Assembly: GCF_001482405.1 (NCBI RefSeq)
Contig: NZ_LPXO01000006.1
Span: 1-64,000 of the forward strand
Direction of reading: 5' to 3'
DNA from: Pseudoponticoccus marisrubri
Lineage (GTDB): Bacteria; Pseudomonadota; Alphaproteobacteria; Rhodobacterales; Rhodobacteraceae
DNA: 64,000 nt
The notes beneath the pieces were generated by a model. It was not told where the DNA came from, ran no database searches, and saw only the letters and a list, made by a program, of their open reading frames with translations. Below, piece after piece: positions 29,299-39,977 of this stretch (the first letter of the stretch is position 1; each line of letters opens with the position of its first letter). The translations under genes and the position numbers were made by a program.

Positions 29299-29702
29299 CA
29301 TCCGACCGCGCCGGTCTGCGGGCAGAGCTGTTCCGCATGCTGGACGACGAGACGGGCATCCGCTCGACCCGGTCAAGCTGGGGGCGGATCGCCGCCCTCG
29401 GTGACCGCGACGACCTGGCGCTGGTGTTCTCGGTCTCCGAGGACAAGGTGTCGGTCTACATGAAGGCCCGGACCGAAGCGGCGTCCCACTGGGTGACCTG
29501 CCATGCCGACGCGCTGACCGCGGCGCTTGGCACGGTCATGGGTCAGGGAAGCGGACAGGCGGCCAAGGGCTACCTGTTCAGGAAGGACAATCGGAACGCC
29601 TGTCTTGCCCTGCGGCGCACCTGGCCGGAAGCAATCCGCTTCTTCCAGGTCCAGTTCGCAAGGTTCGATCAGGCCATTCGTCAACTGGAGGACGTGACAT
29701 GA
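29295..29702 (+). CDS. unknown protein between msrB and msrA
   Basis: 135 residues. It overlaps msrB by 4 bases and msrA by 4 bases, so it is translated as part of the repair operon. It has no signal or membrane segment. Predicted alpha/beta: a helix ([11 protein letters not shown]), strands [10 protein letters not shown] and [10 protein letters not shown], then a basic helical C-terminal part (QLEDVT end). Only two cysteines ([15 protein letters not shown] contexts) and no CxxC. I do not recognise a family. Context suggests a role in oxidised-methionine repair or its recycling. Confidence 0.7.
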   Translation: MTSDRAGLRAELFRMLDDETGIRSTRSSWGRIAALGDRDDLALVFSVSEDKVSVYMKARTEAASHWVTCHADALTAALGTVMGQGSGQAAKGYLFRKDNRNACLALRRTWPEAIRFFQVQFARFDQAIRQLEDVT

Positions 29703-30208
29703 CAACCGAACGCGCCGTATTGGCCGGGGGCTGCTTCTGGGGCATGCAGGAATTGATCCGCAAGCTGCCCGGGGTCAAGGACACCCGCGTGGGCTATACC
29801 GGCGGGGACGTGAAGAACGCCACCTACCGCAACCACGGCACCCATGCCGAGGGGATCGAGATCCTGTTCGACCCCGAAACGATCAGCTATCGCAAGATCC
29901 TCGAGGTCTTTTTTCAGATCCACGACCCCACCACGCTGAACCGGCAGGGCAACGATATCGGCATGTCCTACCGCTCGGCCATCTACTACGTGGACGAGGA
30001 CCAGCGGCAGGTCGCGCTGGACACGATTGCCGATGTCGAGGCCTCGGGCCACTGGCCAGGCAAGGTCGTGACTGAGGTCGAACCGGTGGGTGATTTCTGG
30101 GAGGCCGAGCCCGAGCACCAGGATTACCTGCAGCGCTATCCCGGCGGCTATACCTGCCACTTCCCGCGCGCCGACTGGGTGCTGCCGCGGCGCGACGCGG
30201 CCGAGTGA
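29699..30208 (+). CDS. msrA: methionine-S-sulfoxide reductase MsrA
   Basis: 169 residues. The catalytic motif GGCFWGMQE begins at about residue 10, and the family signatures [26 protein letters not shown] and [14 protein letters not shown] are intact. It reduces the S form of methionine sulfoxide. A C-terminal TCHFPRADW has a possible resolving cysteine. It is the last gene of the msrB-unknown-msrA operon; 4-base overlap with the upstream gene. Confidence 0.95.
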   Translation: MTTERAVLAGGCFWGMQELIRKLPGVKDTRVGYTGGDVKNATYRNHGTHAEGIEILFDPETISYRKILEVFFQIHDPTTLNRQGNDIGMSYRSAIYYVDEDQRQVALDTIADVEASGHWPGKVVTEVEPVGDFWEAEPEHQDYLQRYPGGYTCHFPRADWVLPRRDAAE

Positions 30209-30344
30209 CCGCATCCCGGGGGGGTGGCGCCCTCGCCCCCCGGCGATCCATGCAACCGTGCAGAAGCGGTGAACGCCCCTTCGGGATGGGCGCGAAGGGT
30301 GGTCTGCCCTATGATCCGGCCATCAGCGGGAACGGAGCTTGACC

Positions 30345-30956
30345 ATGGCCGACGCCACTTTCTGGGACCGGATCGCGGATCGCTATGCCGCGCGGCAGGT
30401 CAGCGACCCGCAAGCCTATGCCGACACGCTCGACCGGGTGCGCCACTGGCTGCGCCCGGAATGGGACGTGCTGGAACTGGGCTGCGGCACCGGGACCACG
30501 GCGCTGGCGCTCGTTGGCGGGGTGCGGCGCATGACCGCCACCGACCTGTCGCCCGCCATGATCGAGATCGCCCGCGCCAAGCCGGACTGCCCCGCCTCGC
30601 TGCGCTTCGAGGTCGCCGGGGCTGCCGACGCGATCCGGCCAGGCACGCATGACGCGATCCTCGCCTTCAACCTGCTGCACCTCGTGACCGACCTGCCCGA
30701 CCTTCTGGGCACGATCCGGCAGGGGCTGCGGCCGGGCGGGATGTTCCTCTCCAAGACGCCCTGCATTGCCGGCAAGCATCACTACCGTCCGCTCATCGCG
30801 GCCTTGCAGCTTTTCGGCAAGGCACCGCGGCCGATCCATTTCCTGTCGACCGCGGGGCTGGAGCAGCAGATCGCCACCGCCGGGTTCGAGATCGTCGAGA
30901 CCGGCGACTACCCCGCGCGCCCGCCCAGCCGGCTGGTCGTGGCCCGCGTGCCCTGA
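30345..30956 (+). CDS. class I SAM-dependent methyltransferase
   Basis: 203 residues. Motif I is VLELGCGTGTTALAL (residues about 43-57), with the acidic loop MTATDLSPAMIEIARAK and motif IV HDAILAFNLLHLV. The C-terminal part (GMFLSKTPCIAGKHHYRPLI) is of the type seen in small-molecule or quinone-like methyltransferases, but the substrate cannot be named. Start chosen 7 bases after GGAG. Convergent with the GNAT gene. Confidence 0.85.
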   Translation: MADATFWDRIADRYAARQVSDPQAYADTLDRVRHWLRPEWDVLELGCGTGTTALALVGGVRRMTATDLSPAMIEIARAKPDCPASLRFEVAGAADAIRPGTHDAILAFNLLHLVTDLPDLLGTIRQGLRPGGMFLSKTPCIAGKHHYRPLIAALQLFGKAPRPIHFLSTAGLEQQIATAGFEIVETGDYPARPPSRLVVARVP

Positions 30957-30959
30957 ACC

Positions 30960-31478
30960 TCAGAGATCCATGCGGAAATAGAGCATGTGGGGACGCAGTT
31001 CGGGGAAGGTATTGGCCGTGCTGCTTTCGGGATAGCGGTCGATCTCGCGGAAGCCCAGCGAGCGGTAGAGCGCCTGCATCGCCGCGGTATGCCTCAGCGT
31101 ATCGACAAGGATCGTCTTCAGCCCCATGGCGCGCGCCTCGTCCAACCGCCGCTCCACCAGCGCACGGCCCAGCCCGGTGCCGCGCGCCTCGGGCCGCACG
31201 AAGAGCCGCTTGAGCTCGCCCCGTGCGCCGGGCAGTGCCGAGAGCGTGCCGCAGCCCAGCCAGCGGCCATCCGGCGCGACGCCGATGCAGATGCGCCCGC
31301 GCGGCGGCAGGAAGTCGTCGACATGGTCCCAGAAATCCTGCACCGGCACGGCCGGCGGCACATCCGGCCCGCCCAGCGCCACCAGCCCCGCGACGATGTC
31401 GACATAGTAGTCATGCAGCAAGGCGGACATGCGCGCATGGTCCGGCCGGGTCTCGGGCATGAGGAGTCGGAACGCCAT
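30960..31478 (-). CDS. GNAT family N-acetyltransferase
   Basis: 172 residues. The acetyl-CoA binding motif is RPEARGTGLGRALVERRLDEAR, followed by the strand-helix TILVDTLRHTAAMQALYRSLGFREI. The N-terminal part (ETRPDHARMSALLHDYYVDIV) fits the usual GNAT alpha1/alpha2 region. The acceptor substrate is unknown. The ATG is not preceded by a strong ribosome-binding site. Confidence 0.85.
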   Translation of the reverse strand: MAFRLLMPETRPDHARMSALLHDYYVDIVAGLVALGGPDVPPAVPVQDFWDHVDDFLPPRGRICIGVAPDGRWLGCGTLSALPGARGELKRLFVRPEARGTGLGRALVERRLDEARAMGLKTILVDTLRHTAAMQALYRSLGFREIDRYPESSTANTFPELRPHMLYFRMDL

Positions 31479-31564
31479 GACGACAGGATAGCCGCCGGGC
31501 GCGGTTGGGGAAGCCTGTTTCGACAGGCGCAACCCGGCCCCCGTGACGCCACGTTTCAAGGTGA

Positions 31565-33646
<2,082 letters not shown>

Positions 33647-33842
33647 CCGGCCGCGGGGCTGTTACCGGCCGGTGCGGCCTGCGGCCGCGCAGGATATCTC
33701 GCCCTCTGCCTGCGGCAGACGGGGCTCGGGCCGCGCGTGGCCACCGCCTGCGCTTCTTTCGGAACCCAGCGCCCGTGGCGGTGTTGGGACGGCAGAGACG
33801 GGCCGCGTGCCCGTGACCCATCGTTTTCGAAAGGAGGCCGAC

Positions 33843-34403
33843 ATGCCCAGCATTGCCGAGTCCAAGATCCTCATCATCTCAACCCATGGTTTCGAACAGT
33901 CGGAGCTGGAATTCCCGCGTGACCAGCTGCGCGCCAAGGGCGCCGAAGTCCACGTGGCCACGCTGGACGGCAAGGCGATCAAGGGCTGGGAAGGCAGCGA
34001 CTGGGGCCGTGAGGCTGAGGCCGACCTGAAGGTCGCCGATGCCGATCCCACGCAATACGACGCGCTTGTAATTCCCGGCGGCCAGATCAACCCCGACCTG
34101 CTGCGTGTCGAGGACAGCGTGATCGCGCTGGTGCGCGCCTTTGCCAAGGAAGGCAAGGTCATCGCCGCCGTGTGCCACGGACCGTGGGTGCTGATCGAGG
34201 CCGACATCGTGGCCGGCCGCGAGATGACGGCCTATCCGTCGATCCGCACCGATCTGAAAAACGCCGGCGCCCGTGTGATGGACGAGCCCGTCATCGCCGA
34301 CAGCGGCATCGTGACCAGCCGCAACCCGAACGATCTGAAGGATTTCGTCTCGAAGATCGTCGAGGAGGTCGAGGAAGGCCGCCACAACCGCAAGGCGGCG
34401 TAA
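33843..34403 (+). CDS. DJ-1/PfpI family protein
   Basis: 186 residues. The nucleophile elbow is VIAAVCHGPWVLIEA, with Glu in HGFEQSELEFP near residue 20 and His in CHG, the standard set. Family members are called proteases, deglycases or chaperones in different reports; I treat it as a stress-protection protein of the YhbO/PfpI branch. It has an AAAGGAGG ribosome-binding site and is followed by a strong terminator. Confidence 0.88.
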   Translation: MPSIAESKILIISTHGFEQSELEFPRDQLRAKGAEVHVATLDGKAIKGWEGSDWGREAEADLKVADADPTQYDALVIPGGQINPDLLRVEDSVIALVRAFAKEGKVIAAVCHGPWVLIEADIVAGREMTAYPSIRTDLKNAGARVMDEPVIADSGIVTSRNPNDLKDFVSKIVEEVEEGRHNRKAA

Positions 34404-34435
34404 CGGCGTCCGCCTATTGAAATAGCATCATTGAC

Positions 34436-34470
34436 AGGCCCCCGGTGGCATCGCCGCCGGGGGCCTTTTT
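34436..34470 (+). terminator. intrinsic terminator of the DJ-1/PfpI gene
   Basis: Long G/C stem built on AGGCCCCCGG / CCGGGGGCCT, followed by TTTTT. It separates this gene from the convergent DUF4399 gene. Confidence 0.85.
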
Positions 34471-34604
34471 GCTGTGCGATGCGCTCGCTGCGTGCGTCGC
34501 CCGCTCCCTGCGTGAGCGAGGGGTTTGGTCGTGCGGGCCGCCGGCCAACGCAAAGAGGCCCAAGACAGCCGGACCCGGCCGATAGCCCAAGCTTAAGCGC
34601 GGAC

Positions 34605-35045
34605 CTATTCCACCGTCACGGTGATGTGCTCCGAAGCGATCGGCGGATCATGGGGCACGTGGAAATGATCGCCCATCACCAGCTGCAGCGTATGCGTGCC
34701 CGCGGGCAGGTCGAGCGTCACCTCGGTCTGGCCGCCCCCGAAATGCCGGTGGTTGTCATCCGAGGGGATGCCCGTCTCCATCAAGGCCTCGTCGCCCTCG
34801 GCCTCGCCCAGTGGCGGGCGGTTGACGAAGACATGGTGATGGCCGGTATTCTCGGCCTCGACCCCGGCCGGGGCCACGCCCATGCCGCTCAGCCCAAACC
34901 GCACGGTCACCGGGGCCGAGACGGTGGCGCCATCCTCGAGCCCGATGAAATAGACCGAGGCCTCTTCGGGGGCGGGCGTGCGCTCGGCCAGCGCGGCGGT
35001 GGAGACGAGCGCGCCGATGGCCAGCGCGGACAGGAACGGTTTCAT
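34605..35045 (-). CDS. secreted DUF4399 protein
   Basis: 146 residues. A signal peptide (MKPFLSALAIGALVSTAALA) is followed by the DUF4399 signature: VYFIGLEDGATVSAPVTVRFGLSGMGVAPAG, then a histidine-rich stretch (NTGHHHVFVN, SDDNHRHFGGGQTEV, GDHFHVPHDPP). The histidine clusters suggest metal binding in the periplasm, though no function is established. Divergent from a LysR regulator, a layout often seen with target and regulator, but there is no evidence of control here. Confidence 0.82.
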   Translation of the reverse strand: MKPFLSALAIGALVSTAALAERTPAPEEASVYFIGLEDGATVSAPVTVRFGLSGMGVAPAGVEAENTGHHHVFVNRPPLGEAEGDEALMETGIPSDDNHRHFGGGQTEVTLDLPAGTHTLQLVMGDHFHVPHDPPIASEHITVTVE

Positions 35046-35253
35046 GATCGGATCCTCCCAAGCTCGGGGCATCAACCTGCCCCAAGGGAAAGATAGCACG
35101 CCACGGCCCCGCAGCCAGCACGCGCCGGCGCCGTTGTTTCGACCTGCCGGACAGCCGCTGCATTTCCCCTTTATTGTCGGCCCCCTGCCAAAGTTGCGCC
35201 CCAGTCTGCCGCCATACCGGTCTGCAAAGAAACGACGACACGAGGAGCCGGGA

Positions 35254-36159
35254 ATGGACCGACTGACCGAGATGGAGGCCTTTGCGACCGTGGTGGACCA
35301 GGGCGGCTTCACCGATGCGGCCAAGAAGATGGGCATCTCCAAGTCCGCCGTGTCCAAGCATGTCTCGTCGCTCGAGGCACGTCTGGGCGCGCGGCTGCTG
35401 AACCGGACCACGCGGCGCGTCTCGCCGACCGAGATCGGGCTGGCCTATTACGACCGCGCCCGGCGCGTGCTCAACGATGCCGGCGAGGCCGACGCGCTGG
35501 TCACCTCGATGCAATCGGCGCCGTCCGGGCTCTTGCGGATCAGCGTGGCCACGGATTTCGGCGTGAACCACCTGTCGCCGGTGCTCGGCGATTTCCTGGC
35601 CGAGTTCCCCGACATCACGGTGAACATGGTACTGAACAACCGCTACGTGGAGCTGATCTCGGAAGGGTTCGACATGGCGGTGCGCATCGGCGAGCTGGAG
35701 GACAGCACGCTGCGCGCCCGCAAGCTGACCGAGACGACCAAGCGGATGATCGCCTCGCCCGCCTATTTCGAACGTTTCGGCCGCCCGCAGCGGATCGACG
35801 ACCTGAACGAACACAAGCTGCTGCATTATTCCAACCAGTCCTCGGGCAATGTCTGGAAGCTGACCGCCCCCTCGGGCGAGAAGCGGCAGGTGCGCACCGC
35901 CGGCTGGCTGACGGTCAATGACGGGCAATCGCTGCTCAATGCCTGCATCGGCGGGCTGGGCATCGCCTACCTGCCCTCCTTCCTGTTCCATGATGCCATG
36001 CAGCAGGGGCTGGTCGAGGACGTGATCCCGGACCTGCCCGTCGAGACGCAGGGCATCTATGCCGTCTACCCGCCGGGCCGCTTCACCCAGCCCAAGGTAC
36101 GCGCCTTCATCGACTTCCTCGTGCATGCCTTTGCCGAGAAGGGCCCGCAGGCCTGGTAG
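35254..36159 (+). CDS. LysR family transcriptional regulator
   Basis: 301 residues. The N-terminal helix-turn-helix reads MEAFATVVDQGGFTDAAKKMGISKSAVSKHVSSLE; the C-terminal effector domain is complete (DITVNMVLNNRYVELISEGFDMAVRIG, then LLNACIGGLGIAYLP). It belongs to the large CrgA/DsdC-like branch. Effector and targets are unknown. Divergent from DUF4399 with 208 bases between them. Confidence 0.92.
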   Translation: MDRLTEMEAFATVVDQGGFTDAAKKMGISKSAVSKHVSSLEARLGARLLNRTTRRVSPTEIGLAYYDRARRVLNDAGEADALVTSMQSAPSGLLRISVATDFGVNHLSPVLGDFLAEFPDITVNMVLNNRYVELISEGFDMAVRIGELEDSTLRARKLTETTKRMIASPAYFERFGRPQRIDDLNEHKLLHYSNQSSGNVWKLTAPSGEKRQVRTAGWLTVNDGQSLLNACIGGLGIAYLPSFLFHDAMQQGLVEDVIPDLPVETQGIYAVYPPGRFTQPKVRAFIDFLVHAFAEKGPQAW

Positions 36160-36203
36160 CCCGCCCCCGTTGTTCTTCCCCAGCCTGTCTCCAGGCCACC
36201 TCG

Positions 36204-36230
36204 CCCCGGCTCGCGCCGGGGTTTTCTTTT
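36204..36230 (+). terminator. intrinsic terminator of the LysR gene
   Basis: Stem CCCCGGC / GCCGGGG with a 4-base loop, followed by TTTTCTTTT. Confidence 0.85.
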
Positions 36231-36309
36231 GCCGATCCGCGGAAACGGTTTCTCAACGCGGCCATGGCAGGCTGCGCGCATCCTGAACCGGGATTTCTTC
36301 GAGGTGAGC

Positions 36310-37044
36310 ATGCAGAATGCAGGCCGCGCCGCGCTGGCGCTGATATGTCTTGTCTTCCTGTCCGGGCGCGCCGCGCTGGCCGAGCCGGTCTCGGTCTTCC
36401 TCTCGGCCGCCGCCGCGGGGCGCGCGCCGCTGGTCGACCTGTCCGGTGCACCGGCGGCCAGCACGCAGGCCAGCCTGTTCAGCGGGCGGGGCGCGGGTTC
36501 GCTCTTTGCACCGGTGCAGCCGCGTGCGCCGGCATCGCAGGGTCTGCGCGCCACGCTGGCGTCCGGGGATCCGGTGGCCCGGCTGCGCAGCCTGATCGCC
36601 TCGGCCGAGGCCGGCGCCAAGGGCTATGACGCGGTGCAATACGGCGCCACGCGGCGCCCGGACCGACCGCCGACAGCGATGACCATCGGCGAGATCTATG
36701 AATGGATCCGCGAGACCCCGGGTCAGCCCCACGCGATCGGCCGCTACCAGTTCATTCCGCCCACCCTGCGCCGGCTGGTCAGGGCCGAGGGGCTCTCGAC
36801 CACGGCGCGCTTCTCGCCGGCCGTGCAGGACCGGCTGGCCGACCGCCTGCTGGCAGAGGCCGGAATGGCCGCTTTCCGCGGCGGCACCCTGTCGCGCCAC
36901 GCCTTCATGCACAACCTGTCCAAGATCTGGGCCGGCCTGCCGACCGCGTCCGGCAAGTCCTACTACCACGGCTATGCCGGCAACAAGGCCACGATGAGCT
37001 GGGACCGGTTCGACCGGGAAATGGCGCGCATCTTTCCGGGCTGA
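36310..37044 (+). CDS. secreted lysozyme-like protein (GH104/transglycosylase-like)
   Basis: 244 residues. A signal peptide (MQNAGRAALALICLVFLSGRAALAE), a low-complexity linker, then from about residue 95 a lysozyme-like domain: LIASAEAGAKGYDAVQYGA, IYEWIRETPGQPHAIGRYQFIPPTLRRLV, and YHGYAGNKA. The Glu in SAEAG is a plausible catalytic acid by analogy with lambda-type lysozymes. It would cleave peptidoglycan in the periplasm; activity is inferred. It has a GAGGTGA ribosome-binding site and no phage genes nearby. The first palindrome element starts 17 bases after its stop. Confidence 0.75.
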   Translation: MQNAGRAALALICLVFLSGRAALAEPVSVFLSAAAAGRAPLVDLSGAPAASTQASLFSGRGAGSLFAPVQPRAPASQGLRATLASGDPVARLRSLIASAEAGAKGYDAVQYGATRRPDRPPTAMTIGEIYEWIRETPGQPHAIGRYQFIPPTLRRLVRAEGLSTTARFSPAVQDRLADRLLAEAGMAAFRGGTLSRHAFMHNLSKIWAGLPTASGKSYYHGYAGNKATMSWDRFDREMARIFPG

Positions 37045-37060
37045 ACAGCCAGGTCCGGGC

Positions 37061-37158
37061 GGCAAGCCGCTTCGAAGCGGCTTGGATCAAGCGGCTTCGA
37101 AGCCGCTTTCCACGCGATTTTCAAATCGCGTCAGCAAGACCTTTCGAAAGGTCTTGCC
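37061..37158 (+). repeat. 98-bp quadruple-palindrome element, copy 1
   Basis: Four consecutive dyads: 37063-37084 (core AAGCCGCTTCGAAGCGGCTT), 37089-37108 (AAGCGGCTTCGAAGCCGCTT), 37112-37131 (9-bp arms ACGCGATTT / AAATCGCGT around TC) and 37134-37157 (core AAGACCTTTCGAAAGGTCTT). Centres are 23-25 bp apart. The element begins GGCAAG and ends CTTGCC. It lies between the lysozyme-like gene and the 3' end of sfsA. A homologous copy in inverted orientation lies at 40003-40100. Confidence 0.9.
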
Positions 37159-37172
37159 GCCACGCACCAAGG

Positions 37173-37877
37173 TCATGGCAGGCATGCGACCCGCCCGGCA
37201 AGCGCGATCCCGTCGGGTGACAGGCGGCAGCCGATACAAAGCGCTTCGACCCCCGCCTCGCGGGCACGTGCGAAGGCCGCGGAATAGGCCGGGTCCAGGT
37301 CGGCCGCGACTGCGAAGCGGTCACAATCGGTGCGCTGCAGGACGTAGAGCATCACGGCACGGTGACCCTGTGCCACCATCGCCTCAAGCTCGGCGAGGTG
37401 CCGCGCACCGCGTGACGTCACGCTGTCGGGAAACTCGGCCAGCCCCTCCTGACGGGACAGGGTCACCGACTTGACCTCGACATAGGCCGCGCGCCGCATC
37501 GGGTCCGTCAGCAGGAAATCGACGCGGCTCCTCTCGCCGAAACGCACTTCGGGCCGGACCTTCTCATACCCCTCCAGCCCCGGCACCGCGCCCGCCGCAA
37601 GCGCTCGGCGCAGCAGTCGGTTCGGCACGCCCGTATCGACCCCGACGAAATGACCATCCGGCAATTCCACCAGCCGCCAGGCCCAATCGAGCTTCTTGCG
37701 CGGGTCGTCATTCAGCTCCAGCCAGATCCGCTGGCCCGGCTCTGCCAGGCCCAGCATGGATCCGGGGTTCGCCACATGGGCCACGACCTCGCGCCCGTCC
37801 TCAAGGCGGCACTCCGAGAGGAAACGCTTGTAGCGGCGCAAAAGGATGGCTGGTATCAGCGGGGTTTGAAAGCGCAT
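37173..37877 (-). CDS. sfsA: SfsA family DNA-binding protein
   Basis: 234 residues. The family signatures are present: LLRRYKRFLSECRLEDG at the N-terminus, HVANPGSMLGL, GVDTGVPNRL, and the nuclease-like core RVDFLLT...AAYVEVKSVTLSRQEGLAEFPD. SfsA is a conserved putative nuclease-fold protein linked in E. coli to maltose gene expression. The second of two adjacent ATGs is chosen because RFQTPL aligns with the usual N-terminus. The 3' end lies 14 bases from the first palindrome element. Divergent from the CinA-like gene. Confidence 0.9.
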   Translation of the reverse strand: MRFQTPLIPAILLRRYKRFLSECRLEDGREVVAHVANPGSMLGLAEPGQRIWLELNDDPRKKLDWAWRLVELPDGHFVGVDTGVPNRLLRRALAAGAVPGLEGYEKVRPEVRFGERSRVDFLLTDPMRRAAYVEVKSVTLSRQEGLAEFPDSVTSRGARHLAELEAMVAQGHRAVMLYVLQRTDCDRFAVAADLDPAYSAAFARAREAGVEALCIGCRLSPDGIALAGRVACLP

Positions 37878-37928
37878 CATCGCGGCCCTATACCTGTTCC
37901 ACGCATGCGAACCAAGGAGATGCCGCCG

Positions 37929-38651
37929 ATGCCGAATCCCACCGCCGCCATGCTGGTGATCGGAGACGAGATCCTTTCGGGCCGGACCCGGGACGCCAAC
38001 ATGCATTACCTGGCCGGCGAGTTCACCAAGCACGGTGTCGATCTGCGCGAGGTGCGCATCGTCAGCGACGACCGCCCAGCCATCGTAGCGGCGCTCAATG
38101 CGCTGCGCGACGCGCATGACCTGGTGGTGACCTCGGGCGGGATCGGGCCGACCCATGACGACATCACCGCCGATTGCGTGGCCGAGGCCTTCGGCGTGGG
38201 CATCGATGTGCGCGCCGATGCGCGCGCCGTGCTCGAGGCGCATTACGAACGCCAGGGCACGCAGATCAACGAGGCGCGCCTGCGCATGGCCCGCATCCCC
38301 GACGGCGCCACGCTGATCGACAACCCGGTCTCGGCCGCGCCCGGCTTTTCGCTGGGCAACGTGCATGTGATGGCCGGGGTGCCGGCGATCTTCCAGGCCA
38401 TGGTGGCCAGCCTGCTGCCGCATGTCACCGGCGGGCAGCCGCTGCTCAGCCAGAACCTGCGCATCCAGCGCGGCGAGGGCGACATCGCGGGCCCGCTGCG
38501 CGTGCTCGCCGAGGAGTTCGACGACCTGCAATTCGGCTCCTACCCGTTCCAGAAGGACGGGGCCTTCGGCGCCAATATCGTGATCCGCGGCACCGATGGC
38601 GCCCGGATCGACGCCGCCATGGCCCGGCTTTCCGCCGCCTTCCCCGAATAA
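37929..38651 (+). CDS. CinA N-terminal / molybdopterin-binding domain protein
   Basis: 240 residues. A MoCF-type domain: AAMLVIGDEILSGRTRDAN, then SGGIGPTHDDITADCVAEAFG, then PGFSLGNVHVMAGVP. It is the stand-alone N-domain of CinA and lacks the C-terminal deamidase. It may act as an ADP-ribose or CoA-type pyrophosphatase or as a MoaB-like protein. The start 9 bases after AAGGAG is preferred over the ATG three codons earlier. Confidence 0.82.
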   Translation: MPNPTAAMLVIGDEILSGRTRDANMHYLAGEFTKHGVDLREVRIVSDDRPAIVAALNALRDAHDLVVTSGGIGPTHDDITADCVAEAFGVGIDVRADARAVLEAHYERQGTQINEARLRMARIPDGATLIDNPVSAAPGFSLGNVHVMAGVPAIFQAMVASLLPHVTGGQPLLSQNLRIQRGEGDIAGPLRVLAEEFDDLQFGSYPFQKDGAFGANIVIRGTDGARIDAAMARLSAAFPE

Positions 38652-38663
38652 GCGGACCCGGTC

Positions 38664-39407
38664 ATGACCGCGCCGGACCTGCCCCGCCTCTTCGCCACGC
38701 TGGACGCCACCTGGCCCGCGGCGACGCAGGTCTCGGCCGGGCCCTGGTGCCTGCGCGAGGGGCGCGGCGGCGGCAAGCGCGTCTCGGCCACCACCGCACG
38801 CGGGCCGTGGCGCGACGATGATCTGGGCGCGGCCGAGACCGCCATGCGGCTGATGGGCCAGCCGGCGCTCTTCATGATCCGGCCGGGCGACGAGGATCTC
38901 GACCGCGCGCTGGACCGCGCCGGCTATGACCTGATCGACCCGGTCAATCTCTGGCTCTGCCCGATCGACCGGCTGACCGACCGGCGCCTGCCGCCGGTCA
39001 CCGCCTTCACCATCTGGGAGCCGCTGGCGATCATGCGCGAGCTTTGGGAGGCCGGCGGCATCGACGCAGCCCGCCAGAACGTGATGGAGCGTACCGCGCC
39101 GCCCAAGACGGGGCTCTTCGGGCGGGTCAGCGACAAGCCCGCCGGGGTGGGCTTCTGCGCGCTGCATGACGGGATCGCCATGGTGCACGCGCTCGAGATT
39201 GCGCCGCAGCACCGCGCCAAGGGGCTGGGTGCCTGGATGATGCGCTGCGCCGCGCACTGGGCGCTGCGCAAGGGCGCGCGCTGGATGTCGGTGCAGGCCA
39301 CCGAGGCAAATGTGGCGGCGAACGGGCTTTATGCCGCCTTGCAGATGGAGAAGGTGGGCGGGTACCACTACCGTATCCTGCAACCCGCCGAAAGCGAGGA
39401 CACGTGA
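38664..39407 (+). CDS. GNAT family N-acetyltransferase
   Basis: 247 residues. The acetyl-CoA region is VHALEIAPQHRAKGLGAWMMRCAAHWAL followed by VQATEANVAANGLYAALQMEKVGGYHYR, typical of two-part GNAT proteins. The N-terminal 100 residues are a second, degenerate domain. It is in a tight operon: 12 bases after the CinA-like gene and overlapping the next gene. Substrate unknown. Confidence 0.82.
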   Translation: MTAPDLPRLFATLDATWPAATQVSAGPWCLREGRGGGKRVSATTARGPWRDDDLGAAETAMRLMGQPALFMIRPGDEDLDRALDRAGYDLIDPVNLWLCPIDRLTDRRLPPVTAFTIWEPLAIMRELWEAGGIDAARQNVMERTAPPKTGLFGRVSDKPAGVGFCALHDGIAMVHALEIAPQHRAKGLGAWMMRCAAHWALRKGARWMSVQATEANVAANGLYAALQMEKVGGYHYRILQPAESEDT

Positions 39408-39973
39408 CAGACGATCTGCCCACCGCGCTCAACCTGCCCATGGTGGACCCGCTGCCGCCCGAGACGCAGAAATATTTCGACATCTGCCAGGAGAAGCTGG
39501 GCATGGTGCCGAACGTGCTCAAGGCGCATGCCTTCGACATCGACAAGCTGAACGCCTTCACCGCGCTCTACAACGAGCTGATGCTGGCCGAGAGCGGGCT
39601 GAGCAAGCTCGAACGCGAGATGATCGCCGTGGTCGTGTCGTCGGTGAACCGCTGCTACTACTGCCTGACGGCGCATGGCGCCGCGGTGCGCGCACTCTCG
39701 GGCGATCCCGCCCTGGGCGAGATGCTGGTGATGAACTGGCGCGTGGCCGACCTGACGCATCGCCAGCGCAGCATGCTGTTCTTCGTCGAGAAGATGACCC
39801 GCGCCTCCTCCGAGATCGCCGAGTTCGACCGCGAGGCGCTGCGCGACGCGGGGTTCTCCGAGCGCGACATCTGGGACATCGCCAACGTGGCGGGGTTCTT
39901 CAACATGACCAACCGCGTGGCCAGCGCCACCGCGATGCGCCCCAACGACGCCTATCACGGGCAGGCGCGCTAG
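39404..39973 (+). CDS. AhpD-like peroxidase-related protein
   Basis: 189 residues of the carboxymuconolactone decarboxylase/AhpD superfamily. The redox motif is NRCYYCLTAHGAAVR (Cys-x-x-Cys followed by His). Helices AGFFNMTNRVASATAM and the DREALRDAGFSERDIWDIANV region fit the uncharacterised peroxidase-related (TIGR01926-like) branch. The GTG start overlaps the upstream stop (GTGA). It ends 30 bases before the second palindrome element. Confidence 0.82.
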   Translation: MTDDLPTALNLPMVDPLPPETQKYFDICQEKLGMVPNVLKAHAFDIDKLNAFTALYNELMLAESGLSKLEREMIAVVVSSVNRCYYCLTAHGAAVRALSGDPALGEMLVMNWRVADLTHRQRSMLFFVEKMTRASSEIAEFDREALRDAGFSERDIWDIANVAGFFNMTNRVASATAMRPNDAYHGQAR

Positions 39974-39977
39974 CCCC

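Noticed and set aside
37061-37158. The palindrome cluster as a CRISPR array or a set of terminators
   Set aside because: The units differ in sequence and there are no equal spacers. There are no T-runs after the stems, and no cas genes are present.
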